The notes under the pieces were generated by a model. It was given only the letters and a program-made list of their open reading frames with translations. It was not told where the DNA came from and searched no databases. A program made the position numbers and the translations under genes. A stretch of 64,000 nucleotides of DNA from Symmachiella dynata (GTDB taxonomy: Bacteria; Planctomycetota; Planctomycetia; Planctomycetales; Planctomycetaceae), in contig NZ_CP036276.1 in the NCBI RefSeq assembly GCF_007747995.1, forward strand, positions 6,438,001 through 6,502,000. The letters are read 5' to 3'. This document shows positions 9,137 through 17,945 of the stretch, one piece after another. Position 1 is the first letter of the stretch, and the number at the start of each line of letters is the position of its first letter.

Positions 9137-9303
9137 GGCCGCGTCTCCCTGTCCTAATTTCTCTGGCAAAAGGTTTTGCTGAACGTGCGACTTACACGGG
9201 ATATAGTTTTTAAACTGTCCCAGTCGCGCCGCCAGATCGCACTGAATCGCTGTTATGTTATTTCCGAACTATTTTGTCCGCCTGTTTTACTGATCTGCCC
9301 GTC

Positions 9304-9873
9304 TTACTTCTCCGCCGCATTGAACGCGTTCATGGCCGCTGCAATTCCTTGCTTGGCCCAGCACTCGACGGCGTCAGCCGCGCGAGCGACGGCCAAATCC
9401 ATTTCGGCACGTTCTGCTTTGGCGAATTTACTGAGAACAAAATCCGCGCCACTTTGAGTCCCCGGCGGAGCCCCGACTCCGATACGAAGTCGCGGGACCT
9501 CATCGGAGCGTAAGTGATCGCAAATATTCTTCAGCCCTTTTTGCCCTCCGGCGGAACCAGACTTGCGTATCCGATTTCGTCCGACGGGCAGATTCATGTC
9601 GTCGCAAATGACGAACACGTCTTCTAACTCGATTTGATAAAAACTGACAGCTGCCTGGACGCTCCGGCCGCTGGCATTCATATAAGTTTGCGGAGCCAAC
9701 AACAAAACCTTCGTTGTTCCGATCAGGACGTCGGTGGTTTCCGCTTCAAATTTTAGCTTCGACGGGGCCGCATTCCATCGACGGGCAAGTTCCGACACGA
9801 CATCGAATCCAATGTTGTGTCGCGTTCCTGTATATTTTTGACCGGGATTCCCCAGTCCGACCACAAGTTTCAT
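9304..9873 (-). CDS. pth: Peptidyl-tRNA hydrolase
   Basis: 189 residues, the usual Pth length. It releases peptides from peptidyl-tRNA dropped by stalled ribosomes. Visible motifs are KLVVGLGNPGQKYTGTRHN, which contains the catalytic His, then TYMNASGRSV, the DDMNLPVGRNRIRKSG stretch with the catalytic Asp, and SAGGQKGLKNI. It lies between rplY and rpsF on the same strand, a common bacterial pairing of rplY and pth. Confidence 0.96.
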   Translation of the reverse strand: MKLVVGLGNPGQKYTGTRHNIGFDVVSELARRWNAAPSKLKFEAETTDVLIGTTKVLLLAPQTYMNASGRSVQAAVSFYQIELEDVFVICDDMNLPVGRNRIRKSGSAGGQKGLKNICDHLRSDEVPRLRIGVGAPPGTQSGADFVLSKFAKAERAEMDLAVARAADAVECWAKQGIAAAMNAFNAAEK

Positions 9874-9935
9874 TACACATCAAACTCAGTCAGGCCCGGC
9901 ACTGCAAGGCCGAACAACCGCTACACAAAACGCTG

Positions 9936-10574
9936 TTATTGCTCGTCCGCTTCTTCCGGTTCCTGCCCAACCAATTCCGGCTCGACGGGACCGCCACCGG
10001 CGATTCCCTCTTCGATTTCTTCCTCAGACATCGGCGCGTTAATCCGGACGACCAGTGCGGTCGGATCATCCAAGAGCGTAGCCCCCGGAGGAAGTTCCAA
10101 ATCACTGACATGCAGAGCATCGCCGATTTGCATTTCGGCTACCTTCACAACAACGTGATCAGGAACCTGATGCACCAAGCATTCGAAGTTGACCGTCCGA
10201 TGCGGTTGATCCAACACGCCGCCGCCGATCACGCCTTCGGGGGTACCCCGTAGTTCCAACGGCACTTCCACCGCAAGCCGCTTGGTGGGATCGATGCGTT
10301 GCAGATCGAAATGCTGCACGTATTGCGAAAACGTATCCCACTGAACTTCGCGAAAAATTGCCGTGGCACTTTCACCGCCGACTTCCACGTCGACGACCTG
10401 CACCCCGCCATAAATCAGCGGACGCAGAGCCTCTTCGGTCGTGCTCAGCGCGACGGTGTCTTTATCCAGGCCGTACAAACTGCCTGGAATTCGCCCCGTG
10501 GCCCGCAGCCTACGAGTTGCTGCCGTGCCGACTTTTTCGCGAAGATCAACTGCGAGTTTTGTATTATCCGACAT
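9936..10574 (-). CDS. rplY: Large ribosomal subunit protein bL25/Ctc, long form
   Basis: 212 residues from ATG 10574, with AAGG upstream. This is the two-domain TL5/Ctc form. The N-terminal 5S rRNA-binding domain begins LAVDLREKVGTAATRRLRAT and contains GRIPGSLYG. The C-terminal beta domain has VPLELRGTPEGVIGGGVLD, then a Glu/Pro-rich tail (EEEIEEG and EPELVGQEPEEADEQ). It is the first gene of the rplY-pth-rpsF-ssb-rplI series. prs, a frequent upstream neighbour of rplY, is not present here. Confidence 0.95.
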   Translation of the reverse strand: MSDNTKLAVDLREKVGTAATRRLRATGRIPGSLYGLDKDTVALSTTEEALRPLIYGGVQVVDVEVGGESATAIFREVQWDTFSQYVQHFDLQRIDPTKRLAVEVPLELRGTPEGVIGGGVLDQPHRTVNFECLVHQVPDHVVVKVAEMQIGDALHVSDLELPPGATLLDDPTALVVRINAPMSEEEIEEGIAGGGPVEPELVGQEPEEADEQ

Positions 10575-11493
10575 TATGCAAACGCCTTACTGTCCAACGT
10601 CGTTCTGAATTGCGTCGTGGAATTGTTTCTTGATAGACACTCACCGGCCATCAATGCGGTTACGAAACCTCAACCCTCTCACTATCGATCGGGGTGCATA
10701 ACGACCATTCTGGCCGCTTGCGCGCGAAGTTTCGCACGCTCAGACCGAAACTCACCCCAGTGATGCGCACCAAGGATAAGGTTCTCCCTACTACCTTCCC
10801 CCCGTCGGGTACGCACTCTACACGCTAAGCCATTGCGCGGGGAGGCTTTCCGGAGGACCGGAGGGAATTCGCCAAAATAACGACATCCCCCCAATTCTGC
10901 AAGCGGTCGAGTGAGAATCAGTACTGTTTCTGCGGGGGAATTTCATGTCGGTGGCGTCGCCAGGGGGCGAGCGCCGATAACCATAGGGAGAATAACGCCT
11001 TACGTCTGGTGCACCATGCGGCTCCTGCCGATTATGACGGCTATGGCCGGGGAGCGGAACTGCGATTGTCGCATTTACCACCTGCTTGCCGCCGGACAAC
11101 TGGAATAACGCCCACTTACCGAGAAACTGATTTACGAGAAATCCTAGAGTTCTGAGCCACCTGGCAACCTGCCTTGGTGGCAATTTGCGGGTTTTGGCGG
11201 TTGTGACCATCGCGTGCCGCTACCTTGAAATCTGTAGGGGCAGCGAGTTCCTACTTGCCAACTGGACCTGCAGACTCGACAATGACATTGCCAACATTAT
11301 TGAGCCGGTGGAGTCGGGATCTCCCGACGAACGTGATGCGCGAAGCAGTCGACGTTGCGTTGCATTGGCTTGGACACGGGCATGACACATTCGATTTGTC
11401 GTGCATCCGCGTGGTTGGCAAGCGGCTCGTCAACGAATTGACACCACCTGATAATGGATGAGGCTCTATGGCCTCGCCGGGAGTCTGGGAAGT
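10575..11493. other. Long intergenic region with no recognised gene
   Basis: About 0.9 kb between the divergent rplY and the large exported propeller gene. Open frames exist (for example minus 10818-11210) but their translations are Arg/Pro/Ser-rich with no domain, no good ribosome binding site and no signal peptide. A small hairpin GTCGGG-ATCT-CCCGAC lies at 11314-11329 with no T run. I did not find signatures of RNase P RNA, tmRNA, SRP RNA or tRNA. It probably holds divergent promoters. Confidence 0.5.
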
Positions 11494-14400
11494 ATGACAC
11501 GGAGCGCGCCGGTTGTCCGCATGATAAGAATGGCTTTTGCCGTTTTGGTCGTCTCGGGCGGATTTGGTTTGTGGTGGTCAAACGCAACGACAGCCGAAGA
11601 AGGGGATTCGGTTCCAACCGAAAACCAGGAAACCGACCCTGCGGCGCCGCAACCGCAAACGGCCGAGGAAACACCGGCCGACAAACCGAAGGCGGCCGAC
11701 AAGCCAGCCTCGGAACCAAAATTGCGAAACCCGTTTAAGGATTTCCTCAACGATGTGCTGACGCCGGGTGGCAAGACTGACGACCCCAAGAAAGCTGAAA
11801 AGAAAAAACAGCCTCCCCAGCCCCGCAAGCAACCACAGCGACCGATCAAGGACCCGCGCAAGCATACGTCAACCAGCGAACCCAGCGATCCGCGGATCCC
11901 TGACCCACGCACACTGCGCAAGGCGATGCAAGAGGCTCGGCTGAGCATTGAACGTGAAAATTGGAAAATTGCCGTCCGCCAACTCCAATACATTTTGGAT
12001 TTGCCGGAGGATGCATTCACACCGGGCAACGGGCGTTCCTGGACTTCGCTGAAAGACGATGCTCGACAGCTACTGGGTAGCATGCCGGCCGAGGAATTGC
12101 AGACGTATCGCGCCGCCTATGATGGAGTCGCCGCTAAACAACTGGCCAAGGCCGTTGCCGCCGGAGATTTCTATGCGGTCGCATTGGTCGGCCGTAGATA
12201 CTTCCACACCAAAGCGGGACAACAGGCAGCCGATATTGTCGCTTCGCACTACCTGGATCGCGGCGAATTTGGGTTGGCCAATCACTGGTTCCAGGCATTG
12301 CTCCAACCGCAGGCAGACATCACGTCCTCTCCGGCATGGCGTGCCAAAGCTGCGCTGGCGGCCAAGCTCTCCAGTATGGCCGCTCAGGGAGCACAGTCCC
12401 CCTTGGAGATGGAGATCCAACAAGATGATGTGGCAAGATTGGGTGGCGAAAAGAAAAATCTCGCTGCTTGGCTGAACGAAATCAACGAAGTCCCCCGTCC
12501 GGAACCGACGCTGTCGGAATGGCCCATGTACATGGGCAATGCCCGTCGGACGGGAATGCCCGATGGTGGCGAGCCGTTGTTGCTATCACGGTGGTACGAA
12601 CCATTGACTCGCAGTCATCGTATCGAAACTCAAATCCAAGACTTGGTCGAAGATCTGAGTGACGAAAATTTTGCCATGCTGCCGTCGCTGATCCCCTTAA
12701 TGGTGGATGGCAAACTCATCTATCGCACGCTGCGGGGAGTGCGGGTGACGGAAGCGGCAACGGGTGCTCCCCTGTGGGAAACCCAGGATCGTGTTTCGGC
12801 GGAAAGCCTGTTGTCCAATGATAATTTGAATGGAGCTTGGGGCTTTAGCGGACGGCGTGTATTTGCCAACTTTCGCGGATATTCGTCGCAATCGTTCACA
12901 AAAAACCCGCTCGCCAATCTGCTGTTCGAAGACGCGAACTATGGCATCATTAGCAGCGATGGCCATCGACTGTTTGTGATCGAAGACTTGGCAATTTTGA
13001 CCAAGCAGCCGCAGCAGTACTGGGGCTCCTCGCAGGAATCAATCGACCGGTTTGGCCAAGATTGGTCCAGTAACAAAATTGTGGCGTACGACCTGAACAC
13101 AGGTCGCCCGCAATGGGAAATTGGCGGGACGCTGCATGGCGATACTTTTGAATTGCCATTGGCCGGTTATTTCTTCCATGGCGCGCCAGTCGCCGACGGC
13201 AACGAACTGTTTGTCATCGGCGAAAAAGAACGGTTGATCGAGCTGATTTGCCTGGAAGCGGAAACCGGCAACGTTCTCTGGAAACAGGCCGTTGCGCAAC
13301 CGACCGCCAAAATCGAACTCGACATCGTACGGCGCTGGTACAGTGGGCAGATTGCCGTCGGCAACGGAACGATTGTCTGCCAAACCACGACAGGACTGAT
13401 CGCAGCGGTGGAACGTCGTTCTCATGCCTTGTTGTGGTCGAAGGATACAGCACAATCGCGCAGGTCGAGCAGGAGACGCATGCGGGGCCGAAAACAGGAG
13501 GACGTCGCCCCCACGAAGCCTTTGAATAAATGCTGGTTCCCGACTCCACCGATCATCGCCGGAAATCGAGTACTCATCACGGCCCCTCGAAGTAACGTGT
13601 TGTACTGTTTCGACCTGATCACCGGCAGTGATCAAGCGGGCCGGGGTTGGAAGACCCCCAAGACCTCCAGAGGCATGGAACTGCTGTATCTGGCGGGCGT
13701 GTTTAATCAACGCGTGGTGATGGTCGGCAAACGACACGTGAAGTGCTACGCCCTGCACAACGGGTTTGATGAAAAATGGGATATCGATCTCCCCTCGTCC
13801 CCTTGCGGCCGGGGTGTGGCGGTCGCCGGCCGGTACTACGTGCCGTGCGAAACGGGCGAACTTGTGGGAATCGACCTAGAGACCGGATCAATCGCCGAAA
13901 GCCTCACGCGCCCTGTCGGCAGCCGCGGGCTTGGCAATTTGGCCCTGTATCGCGGCGCAGTGATTTCACTGAGCCCCTTCGGTGTCGAATCATTTGAACA
14001 ACGGCACACCATCGAACAAGAAATCGCGGAACGCAAAAAACGAGACCCGCACGATGCCGTCGCACTGCTGCGGGAGGCGGAAATAGCCGAGTTAAATCGC
14101 GATGTGACCACAGTGCTCGATCGAGCCAGAACCTTAGATCCCGACGCATTGTCGCCGGTTGATCAAACCCGGTTCCATGCTCTGTACATTCGCGCATTGA
14201 CCGGGTTGATCCAGTCGGACTATGCCCAACATGATGACGCTGTCACGGAACTGCAACAGCTCTCCGTCACGCGTGACGAACGCCAGGCCTATTTGCGATT
14301 GGTTGCCGACCGCCTCGTCGAGCGGGGTGAGATCGAAGATGCGTTTGAAAGTTATGTCCAGTTAGCGACGTCGATTGGACCGAACATGATTCAACCGGTC

Positions 14401-16314
14401 GCCGATTCGCGCATGAAAGTCCGCGAGGACCTTTGGCTGGCGGGGCGCATTACCGACCTTTGGGCTCAAATCCCCTCCGCCGCGCTGCCCGATTTCGACA
14501 ATCGAGTCGCCGCACTGGCCGATGAGGTGGCTGCTGGGTCCATCGAGGAACAAAAACAGTGGTTAACACTGTTTGGCTTTCACCCGGCTGCACTCAAAAT
14601 ACAAGAACAACTTGTAGAGCACTACGCGAACAACGGCAATTTCGTAGCCGCAGAGGATCTTTTGGATCAGATTCGCGACCAGTCTTCCGACGAAATTGCC
14701 GCTCAAGCGGTACGGCGCAAAGCCGAGTTGTTGCTCAGCGCCGGCGCCGCCGATGCAGCGGCCGACACGTACGCTGAGCTGGAACAACAGTACGGAGCGA
14801 CTCCACTTCCCGGCGGCAAAACGGCTGCCCAGGTCGCGCAGGCGTTCCGTGCTGACGAAAACGCTCCCCACGAGCTCAAACGACATCTGTCTCCCAACTG
14901 GGGAAATGGACCAATGACCGCGGTGCGGATGGGCCATGATTACTCGCAACAAGACAGCCTATTGCCGTTGGATGGCTTGGACCTCGACACACCGTTTTTC
15001 AGCCGACATCAATTGCACGTGCGCAGCTTGCGGCAACGACTGGAAATTGTGCGCGGCGACAGTGACAACTATCTAGCCTCGATTCCATTGCGGGGCGATT
15101 CACGACGCGAAAACAATAGCTTAACGGCACACAGTCGCGGGCATCACATCCTGCTGGTGAACCAAGGCATGCTCCATAGCATTTCGCCATTGGAGAAAAA
15201 AGTACGCTGGGCTCACCCGGTCGAAGTCGCGCCTCAGCACTCGACATACCAATCCGAATCCGGCATGAACCTACGGATGAAGACCTCGTTCGATACAGCC
15301 CTCAGACAACGCGGGGGCCGCCAACCACAGTCGACGAATTTGTTCGACGATCGGCATTTTGTCTGGCGATCGGGCCGAGAATTGACGGTCATCGATACGC
15401 TCACCGGCGAGATTTGTTGGACCATGGAAAACGTGCCGTCGAATGCCCAGTTCTTTGGCGGAGATGGATTGCTCTACCAGCAGGAAGGGAAAAACAGAAA
15501 GAATCTGATTGCAACCCGTATGCTGGACGGCAAACGGATCGATTTGCCGCACTTAGCAGATTTCACAAATGGAGTCAGTTCCAGCCGAGCGAAACGATTT
15601 GTGGGACGGTATGGGTTGTTCACCAAGAAATCCGATAAGAACGTGCAAATCTCCCTCAGAGATCCGCTCGATGGCGCGGAAGTCTGGAGCCGCGAATTCC
15701 CAGCCAAGTCGCTGTCGGTCCTTAGCAATGAACATCAACTGTTCATCGTCACCCCCGAAGGCAAGTTTTCGCGGTTAAACCTGAAAACCGGTGAGCTACG
15801 CCTCTTAGGCGAAGTGGACTTAGATGTCTTGAAGAGTCGCAGAACCGTCTATTGTGTGACGGACAACCAAAACGCGTATTTGATCATTGACTGGGCTCCG
15901 CGGCGATCGACGGAACGCTTTAGCGGCAATCTTTCAACGATCCGCATTAACGGAAAGATTTTCGCTTTCAACCTAGACGATCCGAGCGACCATTGGGTTT
16001 ACAAAGTCGAAGAACCGCGACTGCTCATGCTGTCGGGATTACAGGACGCTCCGCTGCTCGTGCTAGCACGCCCCCAATCGGAAACAATCGGTCGGCGTCC
16101 TCGGCAGATGATCAGTAAGGTCAATTTGGTGGCAATCAACAAACGCAATGGCGAACAAGTCTTGGATGCGACACTTCACATGCAACCCAACTTCCAAAAA
16201 GCTCATGTCAACTTACCAGGCAAATACATCGAGCTACAGACCTACAATGATCGGGTGCGGTTGATGCCCATGCGCGGGGAAACCGCAACTGTCACCCCCC
16301 CGACGAGCGAATAA
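11494..16314 (+). CDS. Giant exported protein with two PQQ-type beta-propellers and a TPR-like middle
   Basis: About 1,606 residues. ATG 11494 gives a good Sec signal (basic start, then MAFAVLVVSGGFGLWWSN); an ATG at 11458 is also in frame. Residues about 25-150 are Pro/Lys/Glu-rich linker. A helical repeat region follows (about 150-320, e.g. KAMQEARLSIERENWKIAVR). The first propeller begins near 341 at EWPMYMGNARRTGMPDGG, the typical entry of PQQ_2 proteins, with blades such as LNTGRPQWEIGG and LEAETGNVLWKQ. TPR-like helices cover about 860-1110, and a second propeller fills the C-terminus (TGEICWTMEN, DGAEVWSREF). It resembles BamB-type scaffolds and planctomycete exported propellers. No enzyme motif was seen, and a true PQQ enzyme is unlikely. 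Confidence 0.8.
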   Translation: MTRSAPVVRMIRMAFAVLVVSGGFGLWWSNATTAEEGDSVPTENQETDPAAPQPQTAEETPADKPKAADKPASEPKLRNPFKDFLNDVLTPGGKTDDPKKAEKKKQPPQPRKQPQRPIKDPRKHTSTSEPSDPRIPDPRTLRKAMQEARLSIERENWKIAVRQLQYILDLPEDAFTPGNGRSWTSLKDDARQLLGSMPAEELQTYRAAYDGVAAKQLAKAVAAGDFYAVALVGRRYFHTKAGQQAADIVASHYLDRGEFGLANHWFQALLQPQADITSSPAWRAKAALAAKLSSMAAQGAQSPLEMEIQQDDVARLGGEKKNLAAWLNEINEVPRPEPTLSEWPMYMGNARRTGMPDGGEPLLLSRWYEPLTRSHRIETQIQDLVEDLSDENFAMLPSLIPLMVDGKLIYRTLRGVRVTEAATGAPLWETQDRVSAESLLSNDNLNGAWGFSGRRVFANFRGYSSQSFTKNPLANLLFEDANYGIISSDGHRLFVIEDLAILTKQPQQYWGSSQESIDRFGQDWSSNKIVAYDLNTGRPQWEIGGTLHGDTFELPLAGYFFHGAPVADGNELFVIGEKERLIELICLEAETGNVLWKQAVAQPTAKIELDIVRRWYSGQIAVGNGTIVCQTTTGLIAAVERRSHALLWSKDTAQSRRSSRRRMRGRKQEDVAPTKPLNKCWFPTPPIIAGNRVLITAPRSNVLYCFDLITGSDQAGRGWKTPKTSRGMELLYLAGVFNQRVVMVGKRHVKCYALHNGFDEKWDIDLPSSPCGRGVAVAGRYYVPCETGELVGIDLETGSIAESLTRPVGSRGLGNLALYRGAVISLSPFGVESFEQRHTIEQEIAERKKRDPHDAVALLREAEIAELNRDVTTVLDRARTLDPDALSPVDQTRFHALYIRALTGLIQSDYAQHDDAVTELQQLSVTRDERQAYLRLVADRLVERGEIEDAFESYVQLATSIGPNMIQPVADSRMKVREDLWLAGRITDLWAQIPSAALPDFDNRVAALADEVAAGSIEEQKQWLTLFGFHPAALKIQEQLVEHYANNGNFVAAEDLLDQIRDQSSDEIAAQAVRRKAELLLSAGAADAAADTYAELEQQYGATPLPGGKTAAQVAQAFRADENAPHELKRHLSPNWGNGPMTAVRMGHDYSQQDSLLPLDGLDLDTPFFSRHQLHVRSLRQRLEIVRGDSDNYLASIPLRGDSRRENNSLTAHSRGHHILLVNQGMLHSISPLEKKVRWAHPVEVAPQHSTYQSESGMNLRMKTSFDTALRQRGGRQPQSTNLFDDRHFVWRSGRELTVIDTLTGEICWTMENVPSNAQFFGGDGLLYQQEGKNRKNLIATRMLDGKRIDLPHLADFTNGVSSSRAKRFVGRYGLFTKKSDKNVQISLRDPLDGAEVWSREFPAKSLSVLSNEHQLFIVTPEGKFSRLNLKTGELRLLGEVDLDVLKSRRTVYCVTDNQNAYLIIDWAPRRSTERFSGNLSTIRINGKIFAFNLDDPSDHWVYKVEEPRLLMLSGLQDAPLLVLARPQSETIGRRPRQMISKVNLVAINKRNGEQVLDATLHMQPNFQKAHVNLPGKYIELQTYNDRVRLMPMRGETATVTPPTSE

Positions 16315-16506
16315 ATCGCGACCGACAGCCTGCCGCCGAATGGTGCCCCTCGACCGTATTTGGTTGCCGCGCCGACACCGAAATCGGCATTCAGATTTCT
16401 CTGCGGACTTGCCGTCAGATTTTCCGGCGTTAATCTAAGGATGTGCACTCGTTGGTTCGTTTGAGCCACGCTCCCCACCGAAATTCCTCGATAGACTCGA
16501 TTCACC

Positions 16507-17388
16507 ATGCACGACTTTGAATACGAAGCTCCCACGACCGTCGCGGACGCCGTTGCCATGCTGGCAAAGCACAACGGATCTGCTCGAATTCTGGCTGGCG
16601 GCACCGATCTGATCGATCAAATCCGCATGGGGCGATTCGCTCCGGATGTGGTCGTAGACATCAAAAAGGTCGAGGCCCTCCACAGCATCGACATCTCAGC
16701 AGACGGACTCAGATTAGGCGCCGTCGTCCCCTGCTATCAGATCTACGGCAACGAGACAATTTGCCGCGACTATTCGGCACTGGCCGATGCGACAAAGATT
16801 ATCGGCGGCGCGCAAATCCAAAGCCGGGCATCGGTCGGCGGAAACCTATGCAACTCCGGACCCGCAGCCGATTCCACACCCGCATTGATCGCACTGGGTG
16901 CGCAAGCAATGATTGCCGGACCGAACGTAATACGCGAAGTGCCCGTCGAGAAATTCTGCACAGGGCCGGGGAAAAATGTGCTGCAACCGGGAGAGCTATT
17001 GACCGCACTGGTCATGCCCGCGCGACCTGCCCACAGCGGATCGCACTACTTGCGGTTCATTCCCCGCAACGAGATGGACATTGCCGTCGTCGGGGCCGGG
17101 GCTTCGGTGGTCTTGGACGAATCCGGCAAAAATTTTGTTTCCGCGCGGATTGCGATCGGCGCGGTCGCTGCCACACCGCTGTTCGCAGAAGAGGCAAGCA
17201 ACCTATTGGCCGGTCAACCGGTCGGAGACGAAGCGATCGAAGCGGCAATGGCCGCCACGCGAAAAATCGCGACACCGATCGACGACATGCGGGGCACCGT
17301 AGAGTTCCGCAAACATGTGACTGGCGTTTTGACGCGCCGGGCTTTGGAAAAAGCGATTGAGCGCGCCCGAGCGAACACGGGAAGTTAA
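16507..17388 (+). CDS. Molybdenum hydroxylase, FAD-binding medium subunit (CoxM/XdhB-like)
   Basis: 293 residues. It passes electrons from the 2Fe-2S subunit to an acceptor through FAD. The two FAD-binding signatures are clear: ARILAGGTDLIDQIRMG near residue 27 and TKIIGGAQIQSRASVGGNLC near 97, the second continuing with NSGPAADS. The C-terminal CO-dehydrogenase flavoprotein domain (FRKHVTGVLTRRALEKAI) is complete. It is the first gene of a three-subunit operon; the 2Fe-2S gene starts 71 bases downstream. The large subunit's active-site loop argues against a true CO dehydrogenase. Confidence 0.92.
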   Translation: MHDFEYEAPTTVADAVAMLAKHNGSARILAGGTDLIDQIRMGRFAPDVVVDIKKVEALHSIDISADGLRLGAVVPCYQIYGNETICRDYSALADATKIIGGAQIQSRASVGGNLCNSGPAADSTPALIALGAQAMIAGPNVIREVPVEKFCTGPGKNVLQPGELLTALVMPARPAHSGSHYLRFIPRNEMDIAVVGAGASVVLDESGKNFVSARIAIGAVAATPLFAEEASNLLAGQPVGDEAIEAAMAATRKIATPIDDMRGTVEFRKHVTGVLTRRALEKAIERARANTGS

Positions 17389-17459
17389 CGCCGACTAGGT
17401 TTTCGATTTCATAAAGTCACGCCCACAATCCTTCAATTGATGTTCTTCAGGATTTTCTC

Positions 17460-17945
17460 ATGGCGAAAAAACGGGTTGTCACCACGACCATCAACGACCG
17501 GCAGGTTGAGTTTCTCTGCCAACCACGGCAGACGTTGCTTGAGTCCTTGCGCGACGTGTTGAATATGACCGGCACCAAGGAAGGGTGTACCAACGGCAAT
17601 TGCGGCGCCTGTACTGTCCTGATGGACGGACGCCCGGTTGACTCCTGCCTGGTGCTCGCTGTCGAGGCGGAAGGCGCCAATCTGGAAACGATCGAAGGGG
17701 TTGCTCCCAGTGACGGACTGGATCCGATTCAAACCGCGTTTTTAGAAAACGCTGCCTTGCAATGCGGTATCTGCACGCCGGGCTTTATCATGGCGACCAA
17801 AGCACTGCTGGAATCCAATCCGCATCCCACAGAAGATGAAATTCGCTTTTATCTGGCGGGCAATTTGTGCCGCTGCACCGGATACGACAAAATCGTTCGC
17901 GCCGTCTTGGACGTTGCGGAATCTCGCGAGGAGGTGAGCGCCTGA
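17460..17945 (+). CDS. Molybdenum hydroxylase, 2Fe-2S small subunit (CoxS-like)
   Basis: 161 residues from ATG 17460, preceded by AGGA. All eight cluster ligands are present. The plant-ferredoxin-type cluster uses Cys43, Cys48, Cys51 and Cys63 (GCTNGNCGAC...SC). The second cluster uses Cys102, Cys105, Cys137 and Cys139 (CGIC...CRC). The length and CRCTGYDKI ending are typical of the family. Its stop overlaps the start of the large subunit by one base (TGATG), which indicates translational coupling and one complex. Confidence 0.95.
   Translation: MAKKRVVTTTINDRQVEFLCQPRQTLLESLRDVLNMTGTKEGCTNGNCGACTVLMDGRPVDSCLVLAVEAEGANLETIEGVAPSDGLDPIQTAFLENAALQCGICTPGFIMATKALLESNPHPTEDEIRFYLAGNLCRCTGYDKIVRAVLDVAESREEVSA

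Noticed and set aside
10818-11210. Open frame in the rplY-propeller gap
   Set aside because: Arg/Pro/Ser-rich random-looking translation, no ribosome binding site, no domain.
17867-17944. Upstream extension of the molybdenum hydroxylase large subunit
   Set aside because: It reads the small-subunit end in another frame; the true start overlaps the small-subunit stop by one base.
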